Positions 35,180 through 44,933 are shown, counted from the stretch's first letter. The stretch is 64,000 nt of DNA from JABDMH01 sp050298535 (GCA_050298535.1 JBNKUI010000105.1:1-64000); one strand, 5' to 3'. Program-made: numbers and translations. Notes: a model not told the origin generated them from the sequence alone.

Positions 35180-37345
35180 TTACAAGAAGGGTGCAATTAC
35201 CAATGCCACGACTGTCATAAGTTTCAAAAGGATATTAAGTGACGGGCCGGAAGTATCCTTAAAGGGATCACCAACAGTGTCACCCACCACTGTTGCTTTG
35301 TGAGGATCTGATCCTTTACCGTACTCCACTCCATCTATAGTCACACCTTCTTCGACCATTTTCTTGGCATTATCCCAAGCCCCGCCTGCGTTTGACTGGA
35401 AAATCGCCATAAGCACACCTGAGACGGTAACTCCTGCAATCAAACCACCCAGCATTTCAGCTCCTCCAGCGAATCCTATCACAATGGGGGAGAAAACGGC
35501 AATCAATCCAGGCACAATCATTTCTCGGATAGAGGCCTTAGTGGAGATGGCTACACACTTACTATACTCAGCCTTCCCATCGGCAGCATCAAAAGTGACC
35601 TGATCCTCCTTAGACCACTCTGCATATTCTTTACCTTCATTTCGGCGCATAGCATTCAATGCCGCAGTCAACTCAGGAATAGTCTTAAACTGACGTCGCA
35701 CCTCCTTAATCATATCCATCGCTGCTCTTCCCACTGCGTTCATCGCTAATGAAGAAAACAAAAATGGCAACATCCCTCCGAGGAATAGACCTGCCATAAT
35801 GAGCGGTTGTGAAATATCAATGGAATCAATCTCGGCTACGGTCATAAAAGCTGCGAAGAGTGCCAATGCCGTCAAAGCAGCAGAACCAATAGCAAAGCCC
35901 TTGCCGATGGCTGCAGTGGTATTACCTACAGCGTCCAACTTATCGGTACGCTGCCTTACTTCACTTGGTAGGTCACTCATTTCGGCAATTCCTCCCGCAT
36001 TATCTGATATCGGACCATACGCATCGACTGCTAGCTGGATCCCTGTATTGCTAAGCATCCCTACTGCAGCGATGGCTATACCATATAGACCGGCAAATTG
36101 AAATGCCACGATGATGGCAGCCACTAACACAACAATCGGCAGAGCAGTTGATTGCATACCCACGCCCAGTCCGGAAATAATATTGGTAGCACTTCCTGTC
36201 ACTGACTGCTTCACAATATTCCAAACAGGACGTTTTCCTGTACCTGTGTAGAACTCTGTGATATATCCAATGGCCAAACCTGCAACCAGTCCGGCAATCA
36301 CGGCCATGAAAACACCCAAAGAGCTGTAAGTGTTACCTTTAAAAGTCCAAGATTCTGGTAGCATCCACTTTACCACGAGAAATGTCATTATAAGCATCAG
36401 ACCTGAAGCTAAAAGCTCTCCCATATTCAGTGCCTTTTGCGGATCACCACCTTCTTTGACTTTCACAAAAAATGTCCCTATGATAGAGGTGACGATTCCG
36501 ACGCCTGCTAATACAAGAGGCAATAGGACTGCATTAAGTCCCCCAAATTCATTAGTAGAATCAAACCCTGTTGCTACATTCAGAAATGCAGCACCGAGTA
36601 CCATAGTACCTATGATAGATCCTACGTAAGACTCAAACAAATCAGCACCCATACCTGCTACATCGCCCACGTTGTCGCCCACATTATCTGCAATTGTTGC
36701 AGGATTCAGGGGGTGATCTTCAGGAATTCCCGCTTCTACTTTACCCACAAGATCTGCCCCAACATCCGCTGCCTTAGTGTAGATACCACCTCCCACACGG
36801 GCGAAAAGTGCGATAGAGGAGGCTCCAAAAGAAAATCCTGTAATCACATTGATCACTTTATGAATATCCCAGTCCATATTAGAATAAATAAGGAAAAGGG
36901 TACCTAGACCCAAAACACCAAGTCCGACAACACCCATTCCCATCACAGATCCTCCGGAGAAAGCAACTTCCAGCGCTTTTCCGAGGCTTTCTCTCGCCGC
37001 GTTCGTCGTTCTTACATTTGCCTTTGTCGCTACCCGCATGCCGATATATCCGGCAAGTGCCGAACAAATGGCTCCCGCAATAAAAGACACTCCAATCAAA
37101 GCATGCGAATCACTATCTGAAGATCCACTAATGAATAACAACACGGCCACAATAGCAACAAAGATGGCCAGTACTTTGTACTCACTCTTCAAGAATGCCA
37201 TCGCCCCATCTGCTATATTCGTAGCGATACGACCCATTCGTTCGGTGCCTACTTCCTGCCTGGATACCCAGCTCGATCGCCAAAATGTAAACAAAAGGGC
37301 GATCACACCAAATAGTGGGACTACATAGATTATCGTTTGGCCCAT
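35180..37345 (-). CDS. hppA: membrane-bound, ion-pumping pyrophosphatase
   Basis: This integral membrane enzyme splits pyrophosphate and pumps H+ and/or Na+. The 721-residue protein has about 16 membrane segments and the signature motifs GGGIYTKAADVGADLVGK, EDHPLNPATIADNVGDNVGD and SDNAGGIAEMSDLP. The segment GNTTAAIGKGFAIGSAAL carries Ala at the position that is Lys in K+-independent enzymes, so a K+-dependent type is expected. Whether it moves H+ or Na+ cannot be settled here. It is a single-gene unit with its own promoter-like box and a strong terminator. Confidence 0.96.
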   Translation of the reverse strand: MGQTIIYVVPLFGVIALLFTFWRSSWVSRQEVGTERMGRIATNIADGAMAFLKSEYKVLAIFVAIVAVLLFISGSSDSDSHALIGVSFIAGAICSALAGYIGMRVATKANVRTTNAARESLGKALEVAFSGGSVMGMGVVGLGVLGLGTLFLIYSNMDWDIHKVINVITGFSFGASSIALFARVGGGIYTKAADVGADLVGKVEAGIPEDHPLNPATIADNVGDNVGDVAGMGADLFESYVGSIIGTMVLGAAFLNVATGFDSTNEFGGLNAVLLPLVLAGVGIVTSIIGTFFVKVKEGGDPQKALNMGELLASGLMLIMTFLVVKWMLPESWTFKGNTYSSLGVFMAVIAGLVAGLAIGYITEFYTGTGKRPVWNIVKQSVTGSATNIISGLGVGMQSTALPIVVLVAAIIVAFQFAGLYGIAIAAVGMLSNTGIQLAVDAYGPISDNAGGIAEMSDLPSEVRQRTDKLDAVGNTTAAIGKGFAIGSAALTALALFAAFMTVAEIDSIDISQPLIMAGLFLGGMLPFLFSSLAMNAVGRAAMDMIKEVRRQFKTIPELTAALNAMRRNEGKEYAEWSKEDQVTFDAADGKAEYSKCVAISTKASIREMIVPGLIAVFSPIVIGFAGGAEMLGGLIAGVTVSGVLMAIFQSNAGGAWDNAKKMVEEGVTIDGVEYGKGSDPHKATVVGDTVGDPFKDTSGPSLNILLKLMTVVALVIAPFL

Positions 37346-37418
37346 AGTAATAACTAATCTTTATATGTTTATTCTAATACCTGGCACAGATTGTACCTGT
37401 TGAAAAAAATTCGGTCGG

Positions 37419-37426
37419 CAAAAGTA
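37419..37426 (-). promoter_or_regulatory. -7 element upstream of hppA
   Basis: TACTTTTG on the minus strand fits TAnnTTTG, with ATTG about 20 nt upstream as a weak -33. The leader would be about 70 nt. Confidence 0.45.
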
Positions 37427-37541
37427 CAGTTAATTTCACTTCTGACCAATTTTGAATATAGCAAAGTCGTAAATGGTCAGGAGGAGGGTCACTTACCAGA
37501 TTATCAATAGGTTGCCAACTGGTCTCAGGCTGCAGATAAGA

Positions 37542-38138
37542 CTATTTTTTCAACCACTTCACCTTTTCGTGCCAGGGATCTCTGACACCTTCTCTGGCAG
37601 GTTGAGCATGGCGGCCCAGGTAGAAATATCCCAGACAGCGTGTATCATCCTCAAGACCCAAAAACGAACCAACCGCCTTTATCGATCCTGGAGAACTCCA
37701 ATACCCACCCAAACCATGGGCATGAACGGTCAACCAAAGATTCTGAACCGCCGCACCCACTGAGGCAATCTCCTCCCATTCAGGTACTGATCCGTTAGGA
37801 TCGGGATGTATGCATATTGCAATGATAGCCTGTGATCTCAGGGGCTTTTCGTATGTCTTCTTTCGTTTTACTTCCGAACGATCTTCCACTGGGGTGATCT
37901 GATCATAGTGCGCCAAAAGAAAATCGGCAAATCGCTTCCGAGCTTCACCCTGAATCACCACAAAGCGCCACGGTTGCGTCAGTCGATGAGTGGGTGCCCA
38001 ATTGGCGGCCGCAATCAGTTTCTCAATCAGGACGTCATCCACTGGTTCATCAATGAAGGATTTGGGAAATACCGATCGTCGGGTACGTATAAGCCCTTCT
38101 AGCGTATCAATGGCCTGTTTATCAAAATCAAAATTCAT
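37542..38138 (-). CDS. nitroreductase family protein
   Basis: A 198-residue FMN-dependent oxidoreductase fold. The N-terminus TRRSVFPKSF holds the Arg/Ser FMN-phosphate motif; ANWAPTHRLTQPWRFVVI and AVQNLWLTVHAHGLGGYW are also typical. Substrates of this broad family include quinones, flavins and nitroaromatics. It is divergent from the DtxR-type regulator, and the shared 65-bp region holds a long palindrome, so it may be under that regulator's control. Confidence 0.9.
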   Translation of the reverse strand: MNFDFDKQAIDTLEGLIRTRRSVFPKSFIDEPVDDVLIEKLIAAANWAPTHRLTQPWRFVVIQGEARKRFADFLLAHYDQITPVEDRSEVKRKKTYEKPLRSQAIIAICIHPDPNGSVPEWEEIASVGAAVQNLWLTVHAHGLGGYWSSPGSIKAVGSFLGLEDDTRCLGYFYLGRHAQPAREGVRDPWHEKVKWLKK

Positions 38139-38148
38139 ACTATTCGAA

Positions 38149-38178
38149 ATATTATTTTAGTCTTATCTAAAAATATTA
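38149..38178. promoter_or_regulatory. palindromic operator between nitroreductase and DtxR/MntR-type genes
   Basis: The core TTTTAG-N6-CTAAAA (38155-38172) is flanked by further A/T symmetry (ATTA and TAAT-like arms) to about 30 bp. DtxR/MntR repressors bind palindromes of this size, so I infer autoregulation by the 38204 gene. A -7-like TATCTTGC overlaps its right edge. Confidence 0.5.
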
Positions 38179-38203
38179 TCTTGCAGCTAAAGAATGTACG
38201 TAG

Positions 38204-38866
38204 ATGACACTATCTGTCTCAGAGGAAAACTATCTGAAAGCCATTTTTAAGATAACAGAGCAACAAGGTACGCCAGTACCTACAAATGCAATAGCAGGAG
38301 AGCTGAAAACTTCAGCAGCATCTGTCACCGACATGCTTAAGAAACTGGCGGAAAAGCACCTTGTATCGTATAAAAAATATCAGGGTGCATTGTTGTCTAA
38401 CACTGGCCGGCAATATGCTACGCACCTGGTCCGGAAGCATAGGCTTTGGGAGTTCTTCCTAGTGGAAAAACTGAAATTTAGTTGGGATGTAGTGCATGAC
38501 ATGGCCGAACAGCTTGAGCACATTCAATCTGACGAATTAATAGAAAGGCTGGATGCCTTTCTGGAATATCCAAAGTTTGATCCCCACGGTGATCCAATAC
38601 CAGATGCCAGTGGAAGATTCACAATCAGAAGCCAACAACCAGTGAGCCGGATGTCGGTGGGAGACAGAGCCATTGTAATCGGTGTACAAAACCATGATTC
38701 TCAGTTTTTAAAATTTTTGGGAGAACTCAACCTGGGTCTGGGCTCTGAGATCGAAGTGCTAGACAAATACGACTTTGATGCCTCTATGAAAGTGCGGATA
38801 GACAAGGATGAAACTCACCTGATTTCGAACACGATAACAAATAATGTCTATGTCAAGAGGAATTAG
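38204..38866 (+). CDS. DtxR/MntR-family metal-dependent transcription repressor
   Basis: A 220-residue regulator with an N-terminal winged HTH (AGELKTSAASVTDMLKKLAE), a metal-binding dimerisation domain with family landmarks (LVRKHRLWEFFLVEKL, VVHDMAEQLEHIQS, DPHGDPIP) and a C-terminal FeoA/SH3-like domain (GELNLGLGSEIEVLDKYDF). Such proteins sense Mn2+ or Fe2+ and shut off uptake genes when metal is plentiful. It overlaps the metal-binding protein gene downstream, so it probably controls that operon; the palindrome at 38149-38178 is the likely site. Metal identity is not decided by sequence reading alone. Confidence 0.92.
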   Translation: MTLSVSEENYLKAIFKITEQQGTPVPTNAIAGELKTSAASVTDMLKKLAEKHLVSYKKYQGALLSNTGRQYATHLVRKHRLWEFFLVEKLKFSWDVVHDMAEQLEHIQSDELIERLDAFLEYPKFDPHGDPIPDASGRFTIRSQQPVSRMSVGDRAIVIGVQNHDSQFLKFLGELNLGLGSEIEVLDKYDFDASMKVRIDKDETHLISNTITNNVYVKRN

Positions 38867-39863
38867 ACAATTATTCATCATAGTATGTTGGCTTTTTTTA
38901 GGCACCTTCTCTTTAAGTAGCCAAAACGAAAAGCTAAATGTCATTGCCACTGCTTCCATGATCTCAGATATGGTTGAGAAAATCGCCGGTGGAAATGTAG
39001 AGTTGGAATGTATCGTTCCTATAGGAGGAGATCCTCATATTTATGAAGCTACACCACAGGACGCCCGGATCATTGCCAATGCGGATCTCATCTTTCGAAA
39101 TGGCCTCACCTTTGAAGGTTGGTTGAACGAACTAATTGAAAATGCAGGATCTAAGGCGACATTAGTAACTGTCACAGAAGATATTAAACCCATTGAAAGT
39201 CTTATTTATCAAAATGCCACCGATCCCCATGCCTGGATGGATGCCAACAATGGTCTCAAATACATCACCACCATCAAAAACGCATTGATCGAAGTAGATC
39301 CGGACCATGAAGCAATCTACCAATCGAATTACGAACAGTATTACGAGGAAATAGAAAAACTGGATCAATACATAATGAATCAAGTGCAAAAGATTCCGGA
39401 AGAGAGACGTATTCTGATCACTTCACATGATGCCTTTCAATATTATGGTAGGAGATATGGTGTACGACTGGAATCCGTTTTGGGTACATCTACTGATGCA
39501 GATATTCAGACTTCAGATATTATTCGCCTGAATCGAGTGATCCGAGAAAACGGGGTCCCGGCGGTCTTCATCGAAAGCACGATTAATCCGAAAATTCTCC
39601 AGCAACTGGCTTCTGACAATCACATTAAGATAGGTGGTAAGCTATACGCTGACTCCATTGGTGATAAGGACAGTCCTGCCAATTCTTATGTGAACATGCT
39701 GAGACATAATACAGATGTGATTGTTATGGCTCTTTCTGCCACTGCCGATCAGGAAGAAGATCCTAATGGAAAAGAGGGCAACTCCAGCGCATGGTTATAT
39801 GGTGTCATAGTGATGGCAGCCCTATTGATTATGGCATTGTTAATTTTTAGATTTAGTAAATGA
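38844..39863 (+). CDS. metal ABC transporter substrate-binding protein (cluster A-I)
   Basis: A 339-residue periplasmic Zn2+/Mn2+/Fe2+-binding protein. Signal peptide (LFIIVCWLFLGTFSLSS), then the likely ligands: His in GGDPHIYEATPQ, His in DPHAWMDANN, Glu in AVFIESTINP and Asp in LYADSIGDKD, the H-H-E-D set of the Mn/Fe-type proteins. Unusually it ends in a hydrophobic membrane segment (YGVIVMAALLIMALLIFRF), so it may be anchored at its C-terminus. It overlaps the regulator by 23 bp and the ATPase gene by 4 bp (ATGA). Start could be either of two near ATGs. Confidence 0.92.
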   Translation: MSMSRGIRQLFIIVCWLFLGTFSLSSQNEKLNVIATASMISDMVEKIAGGNVELECIVPIGGDPHIYEATPQDARIIANADLIFRNGLTFEGWLNELIENAGSKATLVTVTEDIKPIESLIYQNATDPHAWMDANNGLKYITTIKNALIEVDPDHEAIYQSNYEQYYEEIEKLDQYIMNQVQKIPEERRILITSHDAFQYYGRRYGVRLESVLGTSTDADIQTSDIIRLNRVIRENGVPAVFIESTINPKILQQLASDNHIKIGGKLYADSIGDKDSPANSYVNMLRHNTDVIVMALSATADQEEDPNGKEGNSSAWLYGVIVMAALLIMALLIFRFSK

Positions 39864-40606
39864 GTAATCCTGTAATTTCTGTCAAAGACCTGAGTGTATC
39901 CTATGATCGCAAAAGGGCACTTACCAATATTTTTCTAGAGATCGAAGAAGGTCATCTTTGTGGAGTAATTGGCCCTAACGGGGCAGGTAAGTCTACACTG
40001 TTTAAATCAATTTTGGGCCTCATTGATATCAATACCGGATCCATCCGTGTCGAAGGAAAACCCATTGAAGATTGTCGACAAGAATTAGTATACGTTCCTC
40101 AAAAGGACGAAGTGGACTGGCAGTTTCCGGCTACGGTGATGGATATTGTATTACAGGGAAGATATCCCCATAAGAAAGTCTACCAAAGGCTCAATAAAAT
40201 CGATCATGAAATAGCACAGAATGCTCTAAAAGACCTGGGTATTCCTCACCTGGCCAAGAGTCAAATCGGAGAACTTTCAGGTGGGCAACAGCAGCGAGTA
40301 TTTCTGGCACGCGCCTTATGCCAACAGGCTGATATTTTCCTGCTCGATGAACCCTTTGTAGGTGTAGACGTGACAACGGAAGAACGTATCCTCGAAATCT
40401 TACAGCAACTGGCAAAGAACGGTAAGACATTACTGGTAATTCACCATGACCTATCCTCGGTTGAGTCACATTTTGATCAGGTCATTATGCTCAATCAACG
40501 ACTTATCGTACATGGTGCAGTCGATCTAGTATTTACCAAAGAGAACATCGAAAAAACCTTTAGGGCCCAGATGCCTATCTTACACAAGACTGGATTAATT
40601 GGTTGA
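39860..40606 (+). CDS. metal ABC transporter ATP-binding protein
   Basis: A 248-residue ABC ATPase of the ZnuC/MntB type: Walker A GPNGAGKSTLFK, Q-loop VPQKDEVDWQFPAT, signature LSGGQQQRVFLARAL, Walker B IFLLDEPF and H-loop LLVIHHDL. All catalytic motifs are intact. It should power import with the binding protein before it, but the expected permease gene does not follow: the next gene is on the other strand and overlaps the last 12 bp of this one. Confidence 0.94.
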   Translation: MSNPVISVKDLSVSYDRKRALTNIFLEIEEGHLCGVIGPNGAGKSTLFKSILGLIDINTGSIRVEGKPIEDCRQELVYVPQKDEVDWQFPATVMDIVLQGRYPHKKVYQRLNKIDHEIAQNALKDLGIPHLAKSQIGELSGGQQQRVFLARALCQQADIFLLDEPFVGVDVTTEERILEILQQLAKNGKTLLVIHHDLSSVESHFDQVIMLNQRLIVHGAVDLVFTKENIEKTFRAQMPILHKTGLIG

Positions 40607-41905
40607 CCAATGAACGTTTACGCCAGCAGCCAGACTAAACCTATTGGAAACCAGGGGGTTTACGCCATTTAATATATTTCCGAGGACCAAAAACCCAGAG
40701 AAGAAATTTCCTTCATACGAAGTATGTAATCCCACATGAGGTTTCCCATATCGATGTGAGAAAGTCACACCTATCGACCAGGGGTCCAAAAGATTCAAAC
40801 CCAGTTGAACTCCAACAGCAAGCGGATCCGGGAGATTCTCCTGGTACCGAGCCATCAGGGCCAGGTACCAAAGATCTGTCGGTCTGTAGTGGACAGATCC
40901 GCTAAATGCCCGGGGCAGCACGTACCGAACCGGATTGCTATCTTCAGTCACGTTAAATAGAACTCGCAATGAATCTAATACTCCATCAATATCAATCTTC
41001 TCTGTACCTACCAGGTCTAGAATTTCTGCCCCCGAGTATTCAGTATCCCTCCTACTTTCATATCTCTTGACATCTGCTGACCAATCGATACTGCCCCAGT
41101 CAGCTATGGAAAAACCTATAGTAAGATTCTCTGATGGTTTAAGCCTGATACCCAGATCTACTGCCCATCCATTATTGGGACTAAAGAGCTTCCACCTTCC
41201 AAAATCACGCACTTGATAGTTTAACAAATTGGCATCTTCGAATTCCAGGACACCTGCATTTTGAAGGACATAATCAGTAGTGAGCCTGACCTCATAAAAA
41301 TCGGGATCTGTATAGAGTAAAGCCTCAGTTTGTGGTGTCTGAAGGAAGTAGTTGCCCGAAAGATATTTAGGTCGTACACCCAGTGCAATTTTCTCCGTAC
41401 GATATGAAAATAGCCATTCATAAGTATTATATCCAGAGGAGGTCACATCTGGGCCCAGTTGTACTTCCTGGCCAATCCACTGCTGATTTCCATCTACATA
41501 CAGCTGAATGAGAGCATCCGGATACCATATAGCCGCCTGAACAGACATCCGATGTTCAAATCCCATACTCCAATGTTCACCATCGTACCTCAATTTAAAA
41601 GTCTGAAGCTCACCTTTTGTAAATAGCTTATTGTCTCCACTAAGTCCATCAAATAATGCCTGGACTTTGAGCTGTGGAATATCCCCCTCCGTATCAAGAA
41701 TATCTTTAAATCCTTGGCCTGTGTGATGGGCATTGTACCAGACGGAGGGTAGTCCAATAGACCAACCAGACCTTCCATCCAGTATGGCAGGATTATATCG
41801 ATCACCCTGTAAGATCTGATCTAGACCCATCGTAGCCAATTCAACCTGAGCGAAAAGAGGACACGCCGACAAAAAACAAGAGAAAATGATAATGTACCGC
41901 ATCAT
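40595..41905 (-). CDS. DUF5723-like outer-membrane protein
   Basis: A 436-residue exported beta-rich protein (signal IIIFSCFLSACPLFAQ). The segment DRYNPAILDGRSGWSIGLPS is typical of DUF5723 proteins of Bacteroidota, and the C-terminal part resembles PorV/FadL-like barrels (NLLDPWSIGVTFSHRYGKPH, LAAGVNVHWSTN). It overlaps by 4 bp the lipoprotein gene upstream (ATGA), so the two work together or are at least made together. Function is unknown. Confidence 0.7.
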   Translation of the reverse strand: MMRYIIIFSCFLSACPLFAQVELATMGLDQILQGDRYNPAILDGRSGWSIGLPSVWYNAHHTGQGFKDILDTEGDIPQLKVQALFDGLSGDNKLFTKGELQTFKLRYDGEHWSMGFEHRMSVQAAIWYPDALIQLYVDGNQQWIGQEVQLGPDVTSSGYNTYEWLFSYRTEKIALGVRPKYLSGNYFLQTPQTEALLYTDPDFYEVRLTTDYVLQNAGVLEFEDANLLNYQVRDFGRWKLFSPNNGWAVDLGIRLKPSENLTIGFSIADWGSIDWSADVKRYESRRDTEYSGAEILDLVGTEKIDIDGVLDSLRVLFNVTEDSNPVRYVLPRAFSGSVHYRPTDLWYLALMARYQENLPDPLAVGVQLGLNLLDPWSIGVTFSHRYGKPHVGLHTSYEGNFFSGFLVLGNILNGVNPLVSNRFSLAAGVNVHWSTN

Positions 41906-43425
41906 TTCAAACCTGCTTCTGCTCCCACACCCATAAATACCTTCTGATTTGGTCTTAACATCGTAGCTTCGCTTCCTTCTCCTGGAGAGTCGAAATGCAA
42001 AATCGCTGTGAGTATATCGAAGTTTGCCAACTGACCCAGTTCTTGCGCTGTGATCGTGAAATACAATTCAGAAATGGTGGAGTACACCAAATTTCCATCG
42101 GCACCGAGAGTAGCAGCTTCAATGGTCTCAAGATTATCTGCTATGAGTGTCCAAGTGTCTGCTGAGTTAGCACTTCCAAATTGTAATTCAGGCCTCACAG
42201 ATAATGGAATCTCATTTTCCACATACATTTTTAGCCGAAGAAAATCGAGAGTATCCAATCCATCGAGTGATACATCCAGTTCTTTTTCTACTTTGAGATC
42301 TTTGACCGTAGCATCAAAACTCAAATCCACTAATGCATCAATTTGAGCCTTACTGGAATCGGTGACAAAGAAAACCTCGTCCTCCGTATTTGGATTTAAA
42401 ATGATATCAATGTCATAAAACAAATCCTTAATATCCGTGCTTGCGACTTCCAATACATTCGAATTCGTGCGGTCGAGTGTGATTCTTTGCACCACGGTTG
42501 TTCCAATTTCATCAAATGAAGGCGATGAAATAAGGACTAGATCATCAAATAAAGCACTTGTAATTTCCGCTGATTCATCTGCATGATTGACCAGATATAC
42601 GCGATTTACCTTTAGACCTACTGGTACACCGAAGCTGTTGCTAATATCAAAGTGAATTCTTGGGTTTTGAAATTGAATATCTCCATCCAGTGTTGTATCG
42701 CGAATATCAATATCAATCTCCTGGAGACCGGTGTTCAATCTTGTTTGACTTAGTTTTCCTTCCAAATATGAAAAATCGAATGCATCTACCACCACAAATG
42801 AAAGCGGGAGAATAATTTTGTCACCGGCACTATTGATTGCCTGATACTTCAACGAGAGATTACCTGTTGAAAAATCTACCTCGTATCCGTTCAGGTTGAT
42901 GGGGTTTGTTGTCAGAGTTCCAGGAAGAATAGTAGCTGCAGGAACCGTATACTCCCCCAGGAAAGGCTCATTGCCTTTTGAAAGTTGGGGTATCTGAATA
43001 GAAACATCCACGACAGATAGCTCTGTTGAATTAAGGATGAAAGACATTTGATCACCTTTTAGAACACCTGAGCTAATTTGAAAACCATCAAAGGAAGGCA
43101 CCGGTAATGAAACTACCGAGTCAAGTATCGGGATTGGCAGGCCGAGGTTAAGTTTTGGAAAAAGTACGTCTGCGTCTTCCACATAGGGAACTGCCTGAAA
43201 CTGCATAGCAAAAAGTCCCTCATCATTCAGTATGATGGTGATCGACGTGTCGATGGCTTCCACTAATTCATCAGAGGTTATTGTGGCTTCTACCAGGGGA
43301 AAAGCAAGCGTAGGTGCACTATCTTCCAACTCTATTTCACTAAAGTCAGATGGTTTGACACAGGCTGCTACCATTAACAAGACGAGTAGCAAGATCTGAA
43401 AAAATGTAATTCTCGTAGTCTGCAT
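41902..43425 (-). CDS. hypothetical beta-rich lipoprotein
   Basis: A 507-residue lipoprotein: signal ITFFQILLLVLLMVAAC with the lipobox Cys. The rest is beta-sandwich-like with many Asp/Ser/Val segments and no enzyme motif (SAPTLAFPLVEATITSDELV; SISFDISNSFG-type strands). It is the partner of the DUF5723-like gene downstream, with a 4-bp overlap. I do not recognise the family. ATG at 43425 is chosen because it gives a clean signal peptide; a reading from 43461 adds 12 unlikely residues. Confidence 0.72.
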   Translation of the reverse strand: MQTTRITFFQILLLVLLMVAACVKPSDFSEIELEDSAPTLAFPLVEATITSDELVEAIDTSITIILNDEGLFAMQFQAVPYVEDADVLFPKLNLGLPIPILDSVVSLPVPSFDGFQISSGVLKGDQMSFILNSTELSVVDVSIQIPQLSKGNEPFLGEYTVPAATILPGTLTTNPINLNGYEVDFSTGNLSLKYQAINSAGDKIILPLSFVVVDAFDFSYLEGKLSQTRLNTGLQEIDIDIRDTTLDGDIQFQNPRIHFDISNSFGVPVGLKVNRVYLVNHADESAEITSALFDDLVLISSPSFDEIGTTVVQRITLDRTNSNVLEVASTDIKDLFYDIDIILNPNTEDEVFFVTDSSKAQIDALVDLSFDATVKDLKVEKELDVSLDGLDTLDFLRLKMYVENEIPLSVRPELQFGSANSADTWTLIADNLETIEAATLGADGNLVYSTISELYFTITAQELGQLANFDILTAILHFDSPGEGSEATMLRPNQKVFMGVGAEAGLK

Positions 43426-43535
43426 GGTCAATAATCGCCAATTCACTTGCGATGATGTCATTCACAATGAGTATAACGACAATAATGCTGCCGAATGTTT
43501 GCAAGGGAAGGTTAGAAAATTTGTCGTTGCACCGT

Positions 43536-44933
43536 TTACAGTTGAAATTCTTGCGCTAACTTGGGAATCTGCACATCCACTTTATGCTCGGATTGGATGA
43601 GAGCCCGGAAGGCAATCTGAGTCTCATATTCACCATGCACCAAAAACATCTTTTGCATGCGTTTTTGATTTCTGATAAAATCCATCATTTCATTGCGATC
43701 GCCATGGGCTGAGAATGAATCCATGCGTTCGATCCTGGCTCGCACAATTTTCCGTTCGCCATACAGCTTTATAGCCTCAATGCCATTGAGCAACATACCT
43801 CCCGGTGTATCAGGAGCACAATATCCTACGATCAGGAAAGTATTTCGAGGATGATCAATATTATGAAACAAATGATGACGCACACGCCCCGCATTCATCA
43901 TGCCTGAGGAGGAAATAATAATACAGGGTTCTGTAGAAAAGTTGAGCTGCTTTGAAAGTTCTACATCTCGTACATAGGTGAGGTTGTTAAACCCGAAAGG
44001 ATTTTCGTCCACTAACATATATTCATTGAGCTCATTGTCATAACATTCGGGATGAGTACCAAATATCTGAGTGGCATTTACCGCCAGGGGACTATCGACA
44101 TACACGGGTATATGAGGTAACATGCCGGCATGTTCTAACTGATCGAGGATGTATACAATCTCCTGAGTTCTGCCCACACTAAATGCCGGTATGATCAGCT
44201 TGCCTTGGTTTTCCACACAAGTTTCTTTTATGAGACGCAGTACATGATCGGTCTCCTCAGGCTTGCTTTCGTGTTCACGATCACCATATGTTGACTCGCA
44301 AATGAGATAATCGACCTCTGGCATAAGTTGTGGATCCCTCAGAATCGGACGGTCGGGTCTTCCTATGTCCCCTGTAAATCCGAGCATTTTGGTTTGGCCA
44401 TTTTCTGTAATCCTGAGCGTCACACTGGCGCTTCCCAGAATATGGCCAGCGTCCCGATACTGAACCTCTACACCCTCCGTAATCTGAAACCAGATATCAT
44501 AGGGCATTCCACAAAATCGAGACATTGTTTCCGCCACATCTTCCGTCGTGTATAGGGGTTTCCGGGTTTTCTTCTTCCCTCTTTTTCGTTGCCTCTTATT
44601 ATAGTATTCAGCATCACGCTCCTGAATTCGGGCACTGTCTAAGAGCATAATCGAACAAAGGCTACGGGTGGCGTGTGTGGAATAGATTTCTCCCTGATAC
44701 CCGTCTCTTACCAATTTTGGCAATCTGCCCGTGTGATCTATATGGGCATGGGAAAGTACAACACAGTCAATCAATTTTGGATCAAAGAACCACTGCGAGT
44801 TGAATTGCTCCATCTTTTTGGAACTCCCCTGATAAAGACCGCAATCCAACAAGATGGTATATCCACTTTCCAGTGTGATAAGATGGGCGCTTCCGGTCAC
44901 TTCGCGTGCTGCCCCACAAAACTTTATCCGCAT
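43536..44933 (-). CDS. MBL-fold/beta-CASP RNA-processing exonuclease family protein
   Basis: A 465-residue metallo-beta-lactamase of the beta-CASP nuclease group (YSH1/CPSF73-like). Zinc motifs: LSHAHIDHTGRLPKLV, RDAGHILGSASVTL, GFTGDIGRPDRPIL; beta-CASP part: KLIIPAFSVGRTQEIVYIL and SSSGMMNAGRVRHHL; C-terminal RMMBL motif DSFSAHGDRNEMMDFI and VHGEYE. Relatives cut RNA; many bacterial copies lack proven substrates. The residues required for zinc binding are all present. Confidence 0.93.
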   Translation of the reverse strand: MRIKFCGAAREVTGSAHLITLESGYTILLDCGLYQGSSKKMEQFNSQWFFDPKLIDCVVLSHAHIDHTGRLPKLVRDGYQGEIYSTHATRSLCSIMLLDSARIQERDAEYYNKRQRKRGKKKTRKPLYTTEDVAETMSRFCGMPYDIWFQITEGVEVQYRDAGHILGSASVTLRITENGQTKMLGFTGDIGRPDRPILRDPQLMPEVDYLICESTYGDREHESKPEETDHVLRLIKETCVENQGKLIIPAFSVGRTQEIVYILDQLEHAGMLPHIPVYVDSPLAVNATQIFGTHPECYDNELNEYMLVDENPFGFNNLTYVRDVELSKQLNFSTEPCIIISSSGMMNAGRVRHHLFHNIDHPRNTFLIVGYCAPDTPGGMLLNGIEAIKLYGERKIVRARIERMDSFSAHGDRNEMMDFIRNQKRMQKMFLVHGEYETQIAFRALIQSEHKVDVQIPKLAQEFQL

